Shown in pieces: positions 34,905 to 44,580 of a stretch of DNA of 45,456 nucleotides; within the stretch, counting starts at the first letter, position 1, and each line of letters begins with the position of its first letter. Under the pieces are notes generated by a model. The model had not been told where the DNA came from and made no database searches. It saw only the letters and a program-made list of their open reading frames with translations. Source of the stretch: JBFXAN01 sp050184225 (GTDB lineage Bacteria; Chloroflexota; Dehalococcoidia; CAUJGQ01); contig JBFXAN010000040.1 in NCBI GenBank assembly GCA_050184225.1, positions 1-45,456 on the forward strand, written 5' to 3'. A program made the translations under genes and the position numbers.

Positions 34905-35753
34905 TCAGCCTCCGTTCGACTGGAGCCGCCGCTCGGCGTAGCGAAACAGCCACAACGCCACGACCGCCACGACCGCCAGCGTGATCACCTGCTGGGCGAT
35001 CAGTCCCGCCAGACGCCCGCCATCCGGGTCGACGAACATCCGTGCCGGGACGTAGACGACCGCGCTGAACGGCAGGATTCGGGCGATCGTTTCCAGGACA
35101 TCGGGGAAGAGCTCCAGTGGCAGCAACATGCCGCCGAGGATCATCAGGAACCGGTCGTAGATGAAGAGGAACGGCGCCGTGTCCTCCACCCAGAAGGCGA
35201 GCAGGCTGATCGTCGTCACCAGGAGAAAGTCGATCGCCAGCGCCAGCACGAGCGCCGGCAGTCCCATCGTCAGACCGCTCAGCGAGACGCCAACGTCACC
35301 GGAGAACAGCGTCGCCAGCGCCGCGGCGACCGCCAGCGTTGTGAGAAAGCGCGGCAGTCGCTCGCCCCACATCTGCGCGAACCGATACAGCAGGTAGTTG
35401 TAGGGCCGGGCTAGCTGATACGCCAGCTGACCGGTGCGGACCTCCTCGTCGATCCGCATCGCGTCGCGCGGCCGCGAGAGGAGGATGCTTTCGGTGATCG
35501 CGACGTACCAGAGCATCTGACTCAGGGTGAGCCCGCCCAGCGTCGCCTGCCCCATCTCCTTGAAGGTGGTATGCCAGAGGCTGCTGAAGATGAACATGAT
35601 GATCAAGACGAAGATCGTCCGCAGCCACATCTCCGCCGGATAGGCGAGCTGCGTCATCAGGCTCAGCCGAAAGACGACAGCGTACTTTCTCGCGGTGAGG
35701 GCGAGGCGTCCCGCCGGCTGCCGGCGGCCGATCGGCACGGCGGGCGCGGTCAT
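34905..35753 (-). CDS. ABC-2 type permease (DUF990-like), first subunit
   Basis: A 282-aa protein with six membrane helices. EVRTGQLAYQLARPYNYLLYRFAQMWGERLPRF is the characteristic cytosolic loop and aligns in position with the SGRMDYYLSLPR loop of the partner permease. Its ATG overlaps the ATPase stop codon (ATGA), so expression is coupled. Confidence 0.88.
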   Translation of the reverse strand: MTAPAVPIGRRQPAGRLALTARKYAVVFRLSLMTQLAYPAEMWLRTIFVLIIMFIFSSLWHTTFKEMGQATLGGLTLSQMLWYVAITESILLSRPRDAMRIDEEVRTGQLAYQLARPYNYLLYRFAQMWGERLPRFLTTLAVAAALATLFSGDVGVSLSGLTMGLPALVLALAIDFLLVTTISLLAFWVEDTAPFLFIYDRFLMILGGMLLPLELFPDVLETIARILPFSAVVYVPARMFVDPDGGRLAGLIAQQVITLAVVAVVALWLFRYAERRLQSNGG

Positions 35754-36730
35754 GATGCCCTCCGGTAGATGGCGGCGATCACATCCTCCATCGGCGGGTC
35801 CGTGATCTGGATGTCGGCTACCCGCAACCGGCTGACGAGATGCGCGACGATCAGGTCAAGCTGTTGGGTCGAGGTGTCGACCTCCAGCCGCAGCCGGTAA
35901 TCCGTGTGCTCGATACAGCGGACATTCGCGTACTCGATCGGCGGCGCCCGCTCGGCGAGGGTCAGGTCGATCACCTTGTGTCCCAGATAGTCGCGGCGCA
36001 ACGTACTGATTGTGTCGTCGAAGACGATGCGGCCGTGATTGATCACGATCGCGCGGCGGCAGATCTGCTCGACATCGCCCGCGTCGTGCGAGGTGAGCAG
36101 CACCGTCGTCCCCTCTTCCTGGTTGAGCCGCTGGATCAGGTCGCGGATCGTCTGCCGCGCGATCACGTCCATGCCGATCGTCGGCTCGTCGAGGAAGAGG
36201 ATCGCCGGCCGATGGAGCAGACTGGCGGCGACCTCGCAGCGCATCCGCTCACCCAGGCTTAGCTTGCGCACCGGTTGGTCCATCAGCCTGCCGATCGCGA
36301 AGAGATCGACGAGCTCCGACAGACGGGCACGATAGGCGGCATCATCCAGTTCATAGATCGCCGCCAGCAGGTCAAAGCTGTCGCGCGGCGGCAGGTGGAA
36401 CGAAAGCTGTGACTTCTGGCCGAAGACCGAGGCGATGTGAAAGGCGAGCTTGGTCCGCCGAAGCCACGGCGTGAAGCCGAGCACGGCCGCGTCGCCGGAT
36501 GTCGGATGGAGGATGCCGGTCAGCATCTTGATCGTGGTGCTCTTGCCGGCGCCGTTCGGCCCGATGAAGGCGACGAGCTCCCCCGGCTCGATGCCAAACG
36601 AGACGCCGTCAACGGCGGTGACAGTCCGCCGATCCGGCCGTACCAACGCCCGCAGCCCGCGCCACCGGCCCGACCCGCGCACGGATACCGAGAACTCCTT
36701 GCGCAGACCACGAACCTCGATCACCGGCAT
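35750..36730 (-). CDS. ABC-2 exporter ATP-binding protein
   Basis: A 326-aa ATPase. Walker A GPNGAGKST (57-65), Q-loop Gln105, signature LSLGER (157-162), Walker B ILFLDEP (177-183) and switch His in TSHD are present. An about 20-residue basic insertion (GRWRGLRALVRPDRR) precedes the first core strand, as in DUF990-linked ATPases. The C-terminal extension (about 240-326) is a regulatory domain common in this subgroup. ATG 36730 with GGAAG upstream is preferred; a GTG five codons earlier overlaps the leader terminator tail. Controlled by the attenuator leader upstream. Confidence 0.9.
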   Translation of the reverse strand: MPVIEVRGLRKEFSVSVRGSGRWRGLRALVRPDRRTVTAVDGVSFGIEPGELVAFIGPNGAGKSTTIKMLTGILHPTSGDAAVLGFTPWLRRTKLAFHIASVFGQKSQLSFHLPPRDSFDLLAAIYELDDAAYRARLSELVDLFAIGRLMDQPVRKLSLGERMRCEVAASLLHRPAILFLDEPTIGMDVIARQTIRDLIQRLNQEEGTTVLLTSHDAGDVEQICRRAIVINHGRIVFDDTISTLRRDYLGHKVIDLTLAERAPPIEYANVRCIEHTDYRLRLEVDTSTQQLDLIVAHLVSRLRVADIQITDPPMEDVIAAIYRRAS

Positions 36731-36744
36731 CGATGCATCTTCCA

Positions 36745-36777
36745 CAACAAGAAAGCCACGGGTCCGTTCCCGTGGCT
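36745..36777 (-). terminator. leader terminator ahead of the ABC exporter
   Basis: On the minus strand AGCCACGGG (36777-36769), six-base loop, CCCGTGGCT (36762-36754), then TTCTTGTTG. The stem is a perfect 9 bp. It sits directly before the ribosome binding site of the ATPase gene, so it must be passed for the exporter to be expressed. Confidence 0.75.
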
Positions 36778-36805
36778 CCTGCGCTTGTTTTCGCCGTGTT
36801 CTTGT

Positions 36806-36913
36806 CTAACGTCTTGCGAACCGCACGCTGCCACGGGTGCATGCCGCTACCGGCGCCATACCAATGGTAAGCGCGAGCGCCGGCGTTCCATGACAATACG
36901 GGCGAGCCTGCAT
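36806..36913 (-). CDS. leader peptide ORF (35 aa) of the ABC exporter
   Basis: ATG at 36913 follows AAGGG by five bases. The predicted peptide begins MQARPYCHGTPALAL and ends SVRFARR. Its codons 26-28 (Thr-Arg-Gly) contain CCCGTGGC, which is exactly complementary to the terminator's 5' arm. A ribosome translating through would mask this segment and allow termination; a ribosome stalled earlier would free it to form an antiterminator. Expression is not proven. Confidence 0.55.
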   Translation of the reverse strand: MQARPYCHGTPALALTIGMAPVAACTRGSVRFARR

Positions 36914-36950
36914 CGCAGCCCTTCGACAGTGGATTCTTGGTAGGTGAATC

Positions 36951-36978
36951 AGTATCACGTCCGTACAACGAGCGTCAA
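36951..36978 (-). promoter_or_regulatory. promoter of the ABC exporter leader
   Basis: On the minus strand TTGACG (36978-36973), 16 bases, GATACT (36956-36951). The transcript would start about 30 bases before the leader peptide ATG. Reasonable but not strong. Confidence 0.45.
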
Positions 36979-36995
36979 CGTCAGCGCTCACGTAT

Positions 36996-37035
36996 CACCC
37001 TGTCATCCTGCGCGCCAGCGAAGGATGACAGGGTG
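36996..37035. repeat. short palindrome of the GTCATCCT family
   Basis: CACCCTGTCATCCT (36996-37009), 12 bases, AGGATGACAGGGTG (37022-37035); perfect 14-bp arms. It ends one base before the stop codon of the alcohol dehydrogenase gene (37037-37039) and may terminate it. Shares GTCATCCTG and GCGAAGGAT with the repeat at 17535. Confidence 0.85.
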
Positions 37036-37036
37036 G

Positions 37037-38134
37037 TCACCAGATCGATTCAAGCAAACGCACGAGCGCGGCTTCGCTTTCGATCGGGACAGGGCTGACC
37101 CGATGCGCCTCCGGCAGAGCCGCCGCCGCGATCGTAGGCAGCGCCTCACGAGGGAGTTCGGCATCTCGCAGGCGCGTGGGCAAATTGAGCGACGTGATCA
37201 GCGCCGCGACCGCGTCGGCCGGCATCGTCTCGGTCCCGATCGCCGCGGCAATCGCAGCCTGGCGTTCTGCTGTCGCGGACTCGACGAATCGCAGCACCGC
37301 CGGCAGCGTGATGCACGATGTGACGCCATGAGGGACGCCGCGCGCACCGAGTTGATGCCCGAGTGCGTGGCTGAGGCCGCCCCGGCTCGTCGCCGGGCTG
37401 AACAGCGACATCCAGGCGGCGATCTGCGCGTCCGCGCGTGGGGCAAGCGCCGCGCTGTCCGCGGCGCAGGCCGGCAGCGCTCGAACGAGCCGCCGAATCG
37501 CCTCAGTCGCGAGCGTATCGGTCACGGGATGATGCCGGGTGCCGAGCATCGACTCGATCGCGTGGTCCAGCGCCTTGACTCCGCTGGACAGCCAGAGGCG
37601 GGCTGGAGTCGCCAGGGTGACGAGCGGATCGAGGAACACCTCACGGGGAACCAGACCGTCGCCGGTGACCGCGCGCTTGATGCCGTCCGCGCCGGTGACG
37701 CCGGCGTAGTGAGTGAACTCGGCGGCGGAGAGGGTTGTCGGAATCGCGATATGCGGCAGCGACCGTCCGTGCGACGCGCTCACGGCATGGACGACCGCCT
37801 TGACCGTGTCGATCGCGCTGCCGCCGCCGAGACTGACGAGCGCGTCGGCTGCGGCAGCCTCAACCATCTCGGCCGCTTCGGTGACCGTTGCCTCCGGTGT
37901 GTGCGGCCGCACGCCTGTATAGCTGCCGGCATGAAACGGTCCGAGGATCTGCTCGACGTACCAGAGCAGTCCGGTGCTTTCCGCGATCGTCGGTCCGGTG
38001 ATGACCAACGTCCGCTGTGCGCCGGCCCGCGCAATTGCCTCGGCAAGGCCGCGGGCCGAGCCGTTGCCCTGGGTGACGCGCGCCTGAGGCATGGCGCGGT
38101 AGACAAGCAAAGCGTCGTTCTGCTGGTCGGACAC
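37037..38134 (-). CDS. iron-containing alcohol dehydrogenase (maleylacetate reductase-like)
   Basis: 365 aa. The Gly-rich NAD site is SLGGGSAIDTVK; metal-ligand candidates are Asp and His in LDHAIES, and the histidines of GLSHALGHQLGARGVPHG. The N-terminal RVTQGNGSARGLAEAIARAGAQRTLVITGP matches group III dehydrogenases, and IPTTLSAAEFTHYAGVT is typical of maleylacetate reductases. The native substrate is uncertain. The GTG at 38134 is chosen because it begins 17 bases after the MFS stop; ATG 38092 would cut the first strand. Confidence 0.82.
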   Translation of the reverse strand: MSDQQNDALLVYRAMPQARVTQGNGSARGLAEAIARAGAQRTLVITGPTIAESTGLLWYVEQILGPFHAGSYTGVRPHTPEATVTEAAEMVEAAAADALVSLGGGSAIDTVKAVVHAVSASHGRSLPHIAIPTTLSAAEFTHYAGVTGADGIKRAVTGDGLVPREVFLDPLVTLATPARLWLSSGVKALDHAIESMLGTRHHPVTDTLATEAIRRLVRALPACAADSAALAPRADAQIAAWMSLFSPATSRGGLSHALGHQLGARGVPHGVTSCITLPAVLRFVESATAERQAAIAAAIGTETMPADAVAALITSLNLPTRLRDAELPREALPTIAAAALPEAHRVSPVPIESEAALVRLLESIW

Positions 38135-38150
38135 GGCAGCGTCGTTCCTA

Positions 38151-39473
38151 TCAGGCTCGGTCGGCCGGTTGGAGCGCGGGTTGGGCATCGGGCTGAATCT
38201 CGATCCGGCGATAGCTGCCGATGAACATCGCGACGAATCCGAGGAAGAGCACGATGATCGCGCCGTTGATCGCGACCGTCATCGGCGCCCCGATACGGTC
38301 GACGATGATGCCGATCGGCAGCGGTGTCAGCATCGAGAGCGAGAATCCAAGCATCTGCACGCTCATCACCCGGCCGTAGAATTCCTGGTCGGTGCTGATC
38401 GTCACCAGCGTGTTGTTCAGCGATCGATAGGCGCTCGCCGTCAGGCCGACGAAGAGGAGGGTGACGAGTGCGACGTGGAAGCTCTGCGACAGTCCGAAGA
38501 ACATCAGGCTGACGCCCCAGGCGCTGCCCATCACGATCTGGGCAAGCCCGCGTTTCTTGAAGTCCGCATAGGATGCGATGAAGAGTGAGCCGGCGAGCGC
38601 GCCGATGCCGACCGCCGCCGACATCAAGCCCAGGCCGGAGGCGCCGACGTTGAGCACTTCTTCGGAGGCAAACACGGGCAGTAGCGTTTGATAGGAAAAG
38701 CCGACCAGGATCGGCACCAACCCGATCACGAGCAGCAGGCCAAGCGTCTCGTGGCGCGCGATGTAGCGAAGGCCGCCGCGCATTTCCTCGATCATCGGCG
38801 CCTTCTTCCGGGCGGCGGCGGCGAACTGTGGCTTGATCTGTGTGAGCATGAACACCGGCAGCAGATAACACGCCGCCATGAAGTAGAACACCTTCGAGAG
38901 TCCCACGACCTCCCAGGAGATAAGGAACCCGGCCAGGGCCGGCCCGAAGACCTGGCAGAAATTCATGCCGGCGTTGTTCAGTGCGACCGCGTTCATCAGG
39001 TTCTTCGGCCCGACCAGCTCCGGCAGGATCGCCTGACGGGTGGGCATGTTGAAGGCGAAGACCGACCCTTCGACGAAGCCGAGCACGATCAGCTGCCACA
39101 CCGTGATCAGTCCGGAATGAACGAGCACGGCGGTGAGCAGCATGATCAGACCGGTCAGCGTCTGGGTCACCAGCAGCAGGTTCCGCTTGGGCAGCCGGTC
39201 GGCGAGCACGCCGCCGAAGAGAGTAAAGCCGAACTGTGGCAGCGCCCGGGCAAATGTCACCAGCCCGAGGAGGGCGGCCGAACCGGTCAGATCGAAGGTG
39301 AGGTAGCCGCGTGAGATCATCGACATCTGCATGGCGGTAAACGAGCCAAGCGTGCCGATCCACATCAGGCGATAGTCGTGATTCTCAAGGGCGGCAAAGG
39401 TGCGGGGGAGTCCAAACCGGCGGCTGGTGGGTGCCGCGTCAGCGTCTGCAACCGGTGCCGGCGAACGGCCCAT
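38151..39473 (-). CDS. MFS transporter (EntS-like exporter)
   Basis: A 440-aa, 12-helix MFS protein. Motif A is GGVLADRLPKRNLL; the lead-in FAALENHDYRLMWIGTLGSFTAMQMSMI is typical of the EntS/MFS_3 group, which exports siderophores, drugs or metabolites. ATG 39473 follows GGAGGG by eight bases and is preferred over ATG 39515. It is followed closely by the alcohol dehydrogenase gene, so the two are probably one unit. Confidence 0.85.
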   Translation of the reverse strand: MGRSPAPVADADAAPTSRRFGLPRTFAALENHDYRLMWIGTLGSFTAMQMSMISRGYLTFDLTGSAALLGLVTFARALPQFGFTLFGGVLADRLPKRNLLLVTQTLTGLIMLLTAVLVHSGLITVWQLIVLGFVEGSVFAFNMPTRQAILPELVGPKNLMNAVALNNAGMNFCQVFGPALAGFLISWEVVGLSKVFYFMAACYLLPVFMLTQIKPQFAAAARKKAPMIEEMRGGLRYIARHETLGLLLVIGLVPILVGFSYQTLLPVFASEEVLNVGASGLGLMSAAVGIGALAGSLFIASYADFKKRGLAQIVMGSAWGVSLMFFGLSQSFHVALVTLLFVGLTASAYRSLNNTLVTISTDQEFYGRVMSVQMLGFSLSMLTPLPIGIIVDRIGAPMTVAINGAIIVLFLGFVAMFIGSYRRIEIQPDAQPALQPADRA

Positions 39474-39531
39474 CGATGGAACCCTCCGATTTTGCTCCCA
39501 CATCGTAGTGGCCATCTGACGCGAGCGTCAA

Positions 39532-39577
39532 CGTGAAGGTGTATGCTGCTCGTTGACGATCTAAATTGACCTTCACG
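39532..39577. promoter_or_regulatory. inverted repeat in a divergent promoter region
   Basis: CGTGAAGGT (39532-39540) and ACCTTCACG (39569-39577), perfect 9-bp arms 28 bases apart, between the divergent MFS and formyltransferase-like genes. It could be a regulator site for one or both. Confidence 0.4.
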
Positions 39578-39628
39578 AGCGCCGGCATTAGGGTAAGCGA
39601 GCAAGAATAGGGAGTAATCGAGGACTTC

Positions 39629-40567
39629 ATGCGGATCGTGCTGATCGGGCAAGCTGCCTTCGGCGAAGCAGTCTTCAAAGCACTACAAGAACAAGGCGAG
39701 GAAGTCGTCGGCGTTTGCGCGCCCGCGACGCCGGAGGGCGGCAGGCCGGACCCGCTCCGCGCGGCCGGCGAAGCGGCCGGCCTGCCGGTGCTTCCCACGC
39801 GCCGGCTTCGCCGCGACCAGGCGGTCGTTCAGCAGTATCTCGACCTCAAGCCGGACCTGAATGTGATGGCGTTCGTCACGGACATCATTCCGGAGAGCGT
39901 CCTCTTCGCACCGCCGCATCAGACGATCCAATATCATCCCTCCCTTCTGCCGCGGCACCGCGGCGCCAGTGCGATCAACTGGGCAATCATCCAGGGTGAT
40001 GCAACCACGGGTCTCACGATCTTCTGGCCCGATGCCGGAATCGATACCGGACCGATTCTCCTCCAGCGGGAGATCCCGATCGGACCGGATGATACCGTCG
40101 GCTCGATCTACTTCAACCACCTCTTTCCGATGGGGGTCGAGGCGATGGTCGAGTCCGTGCGGCTCGTGCGGGAGGGGGCGGCGCCGCACATCGATCAGGA
40201 CCACAGCCTGGCGACCTATGAACCGATCTGCCGGGACGAACATGCCGGCATTGATTGGGAGGCCGATCCCGATCAGGTTTACAACCTGATCCGCGGCACC
40301 AACCCGCAGCCCGGTGCCATTGCCCGGCTCGACGGCGAGGTGATCCGGATCTTCGACACGGAGCGGAGTACCACGGATGGTGCTCCGCCGGGCGAGATCC
40401 TCGCGGTCGGAGACGATGGGATCCGGGTCGCGCTTCGCAATGGCTCGATCGTGATCAAACGGCTCCAACGGTCCGGCTCACCTAAGCAACCGGCCGGAGC
40501 GTTTGCGGAGGAACATGGACTCAGCCCCGGTCGCCGATTCACCAACGGAACCGCAGATGACTCGTGA
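39629..40567 (+). CDS. formyltransferase-family protein (10-formyl-THF hydrolase-like)
   Basis: 312 aa. The N-terminal formyl_trans_N fold has YHPSLLPRHRGASAINW with His103 and DTGPIL with Asp139, the catalytic pair. The residue pattern YHPSLLPRHRGASAINW is that of the hydrolase domain of 10-formyltetrahydrofolate dehydrogenase; the Asn of methionyl-tRNA formyltransferases (NxHxSLLP) is replaced by Gln101. The C-terminal part (about 210-312) resembles the Fmt C-terminal domain. No aldehyde dehydrogenase domain is fused. It may act on 10-formyl-THF or transfer formyl to a sugar or amine. The following regulator gene overlaps it by four bases. Confidence 0.8.
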   Translation: MRIVLIGQAAFGEAVFKALQEQGEEVVGVCAPATPEGGRPDPLRAAGEAAGLPVLPTRRLRRDQAVVQQYLDLKPDLNVMAFVTDIIPESVLFAPPHQTIQYHPSLLPRHRGASAINWAIIQGDATTGLTIFWPDAGIDTGPILLQREIPIGPDDTVGSIYFNHLFPMGVEAMVESVRLVREGAAPHIDQDHSLATYEPICRDEHAGIDWEADPDQVYNLIRGTNPQPGAIARLDGEVIRIFDTERSTTDGAPPGEILAVGDDGIRVALRNGSIVIKRLQRSGSPKQPAGAFAEEHGLSPGRRFTNGTADDS

Positions 40568-41376
40568 CATCGCAACCTGAAAGCGGTCAGCCAGGTGATG
40601 CAATGGCTGAACAAGAGCAGAGACGTTTCACCGCTGCTTCAGGGCAGGCAACGCTCCCGCCTGCCGAAGTGCTGCTGAATCGGATCGTCGTTGTCGATGG
40701 ACCTCGGAGTGCGGACCTAGTTGCCGGCCTGACCACATCTGGCATGCAGGCGCGGGCCGTCAGTGCAGAATCGCTCCAGTCGTTGATCGCGGGACTCGTC
40801 GTCGTCGAGGAGGCTTCGGACCACCCGACGGCCGGCGCGATTCTCCAGGTCCTGCGACGACGACGGGCAGCGGTCGCCGCTGTCGCGCTGGCCGATCTCG
40901 ATCGCTGCGGCGTCGCGTTCCTGAGCGACCTTGCCGATGTGGTGCTGCCTGCCGGCTCGTCCGTCGAGGTGGTCGCGCTGCAGTTGCGGTCGCTCGCACG
41001 GCTGATTGCCACCGATCCACCATCGGGAGAGCCGGAGACGATCACCGTTCGCAACGTCACCATCGATCTGGTGCAGCGGCTGGTTCGCGCCGGCAACCGG
41101 GTGATCGACCTGACGCCAACGGAGTTTCTCCTGCTCGCCCACCTCGCCCGCCGTCGCGGCGTCGTCTCACATGCAGAGCTGGTTGGTGAACTGCACGGCG
41201 GCATCATGAACGAGCGCGAAGCGAAGAACATGCTCAAGGTTCACATCTGGCGGCTGCGCGCCAAACTTGCCGAGGCGCTCCCCGACACCAACTTGATCGT
41301 CACCGTGCGCGGCTTCGGTTACCTGCTCGAGCGGCGCAGCGGCAATCTCACCCAGCCGCCCCGGCCGCCGGACTGA
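40564..41376 (+). CDS. OmpR/PhoB-type DNA-binding regulator with degenerate receiver
   Basis: 270 aa. The C-terminal winged helix (about 160-255) is clear: VIDLTPTEFLLLAHLARRRGVVSHAELV, then KNMLKVHIWRLRAKL and IVTVRGFGYLLE. The N-terminal half (about 40-150) has the alternating strand/helix pattern of a receiver (NRIVVVDGPRSADL) but lacks the acidic pair and the phospho-acceptor Asp, having VVVEEA instead. It probably works without phosphorylation. The GTG at 40564 overlaps the previous stop (GTGA). Confidence 0.83.
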   Translation: MTSQPESGQPGDAMAEQEQRRFTAASGQATLPPAEVLLNRIVVVDGPRSADLVAGLTTSGMQARAVSAESLQSLIAGLVVVEEASDHPTAGAILQVLRRRRAAVAAVALADLDRCGVAFLSDLADVVLPAGSSVEVVALQLRSLARLIATDPPSGEPETITVRNVTIDLVQRLVRAGNRVIDLTPTEFLLLAHLARRRGVVSHAELVGELHGGIMNEREAKNMLKVHIWRLRAKLAEALPDTNLIVTVRGFGYLLERRSGNLTQPPRPPD

Positions 41377-41392
41377 CCGCTCGGCGCTCTCG

Positions 41393-41429
41393 CTTGATGA
41401 TTGACACGAATCGTATCAAGTTTTACGAT
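41393..41429 (+). promoter_or_regulatory. hspR-clpB promoter with HspR-type operator
   Basis: -35 TTGACA (41401-41406), exactly 17 bases, -10 TACGAT (41424-41429), a near-consensus sigma-70 promoter. An inverted repeat CTTGAT (41393-41398) / ATCAAG (41415-41420) with a nested GATT/AATC pair spans the -35 box. CTTGA/TCAAG half-sites are those of the HspR-associated inverted repeat, though the spacing is wider than the published CTTGAGT-N7-ACTCAAG. Confidence 0.7.
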
Positions 41430-41459
41430 AGTAAAGCTGTTGCGAGGAGGGTCAGGTTC

Positions 41460-41813
41460 TTGAACAACGAACCTCTCTATATCATCAGCGTCGTGTCGCG
41501 CGTGCTGAAAATGCACCCGCAGACGCTGCGCAAATATGAACGCGCTGGTCTCGTTCGTCCATCCCGGACGGAGGGCATGCTTCGGCTCTATTCTGATGAC
41601 GACCTCGCCAGACTGCGCCTGATCAAACGGCTGGTCGATGACCTCGGACTGAACGTCGCCGGCGTCGGATTGGTGCTCCAACTGGTGGATAACCTCGAAG
41701 CGATGGAACAGCTTGCCGAACGCGAGGGCGCCAACCGCACGCTTCAGCACGCCCGCGCTGTGCTTCACGAGCTTGGGCTTCGGCCCGAGCACGACGCGGC
41801 GTCGGTGCCGTAG
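41460..41813 (+). CDS. hspR: MerR-family heat-shock repressor HspR
   Basis: 117 aa. The N-terminal MerR helix-turn-helix is YIISVVSRVLKMHPQTLRKYERAGLVRPSRT, followed by GMLRLYSDDDLARLRLIKRLVDDLGLNVAGVGLVLQL, matching HspR. HspR represses clpB/dnaK operons, with DnaK as corepressor in actinobacteria. It starts at TTG 41460, eight bases after GAGGAGG; the earlier in-frame TTG at 41394 lies inside the promoter and is not a start. clpB follows by 48 bases. Confidence 0.87.
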   Translation: MNNEPLYIISVVSRVLKMHPQTLRKYERAGLVRPSRTEGMLRLYSDDDLARLRLIKRLVDDLGLNVAGVGLVLQLVDNLEAMEQLAEREGANRTLQHARAVLHELGLRPEHDAASVP

Positions 41814-41861
41814 GGGGAGCATGCCCGACCGCGCGGTGCGGACGCTCACGGAGGACAGAGG

Positions 41862-44468
<2,607 letters not shown>

Positions 44469-44492
44469 CGAGCCTCCGATAGTGGGTCTCCA

Positions 44493-44531
44493 CGCCCGGT
44501 CCATGCATCCGATGCGGAGATGGGCCGGGCG
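44493..44531 (+). terminator. hairpin after clpB
   Basis: CGCCCGGTCCAT (44493-44504) and ATGGGCCGGGCG (44520-44531) form a 12-bp stem with one G-U pair. No U tract follows, so termination is likely but not certain. Confidence 0.5.
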
Positions 44532-44545
44532 CCTCCGTGTTCGGC

Positions 44546-44554
44546 TGGTATGAT
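44546..44554 (+). promoter_or_regulatory. extended -10 promoter of the Uma2 gene
   Basis: TGGTATGAT carries the TGn extension directly before TATGAT, 26 bases before ATG 44581. A recognisable -35 is not needed for this class. Confidence 0.45.
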
Positions 44555-44580
44555 GAGGGGGCGAAGGACGGAGGCAGGCC

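Noticed and set aside
39629..40567. Housekeeping methionyl-tRNA formyltransferase
   Set aside because: The NxHxSLLP motif is altered to QYHPSLLP and the signature follows formyl-THF hydrolases; no def gene is adjacent. Still possible but less likely.
41394..41459. Upstream TTG start for HspR
   Set aside because: It lies within the promoter, before the predicted transcript start. GAGGAGG points to TTG 41460.
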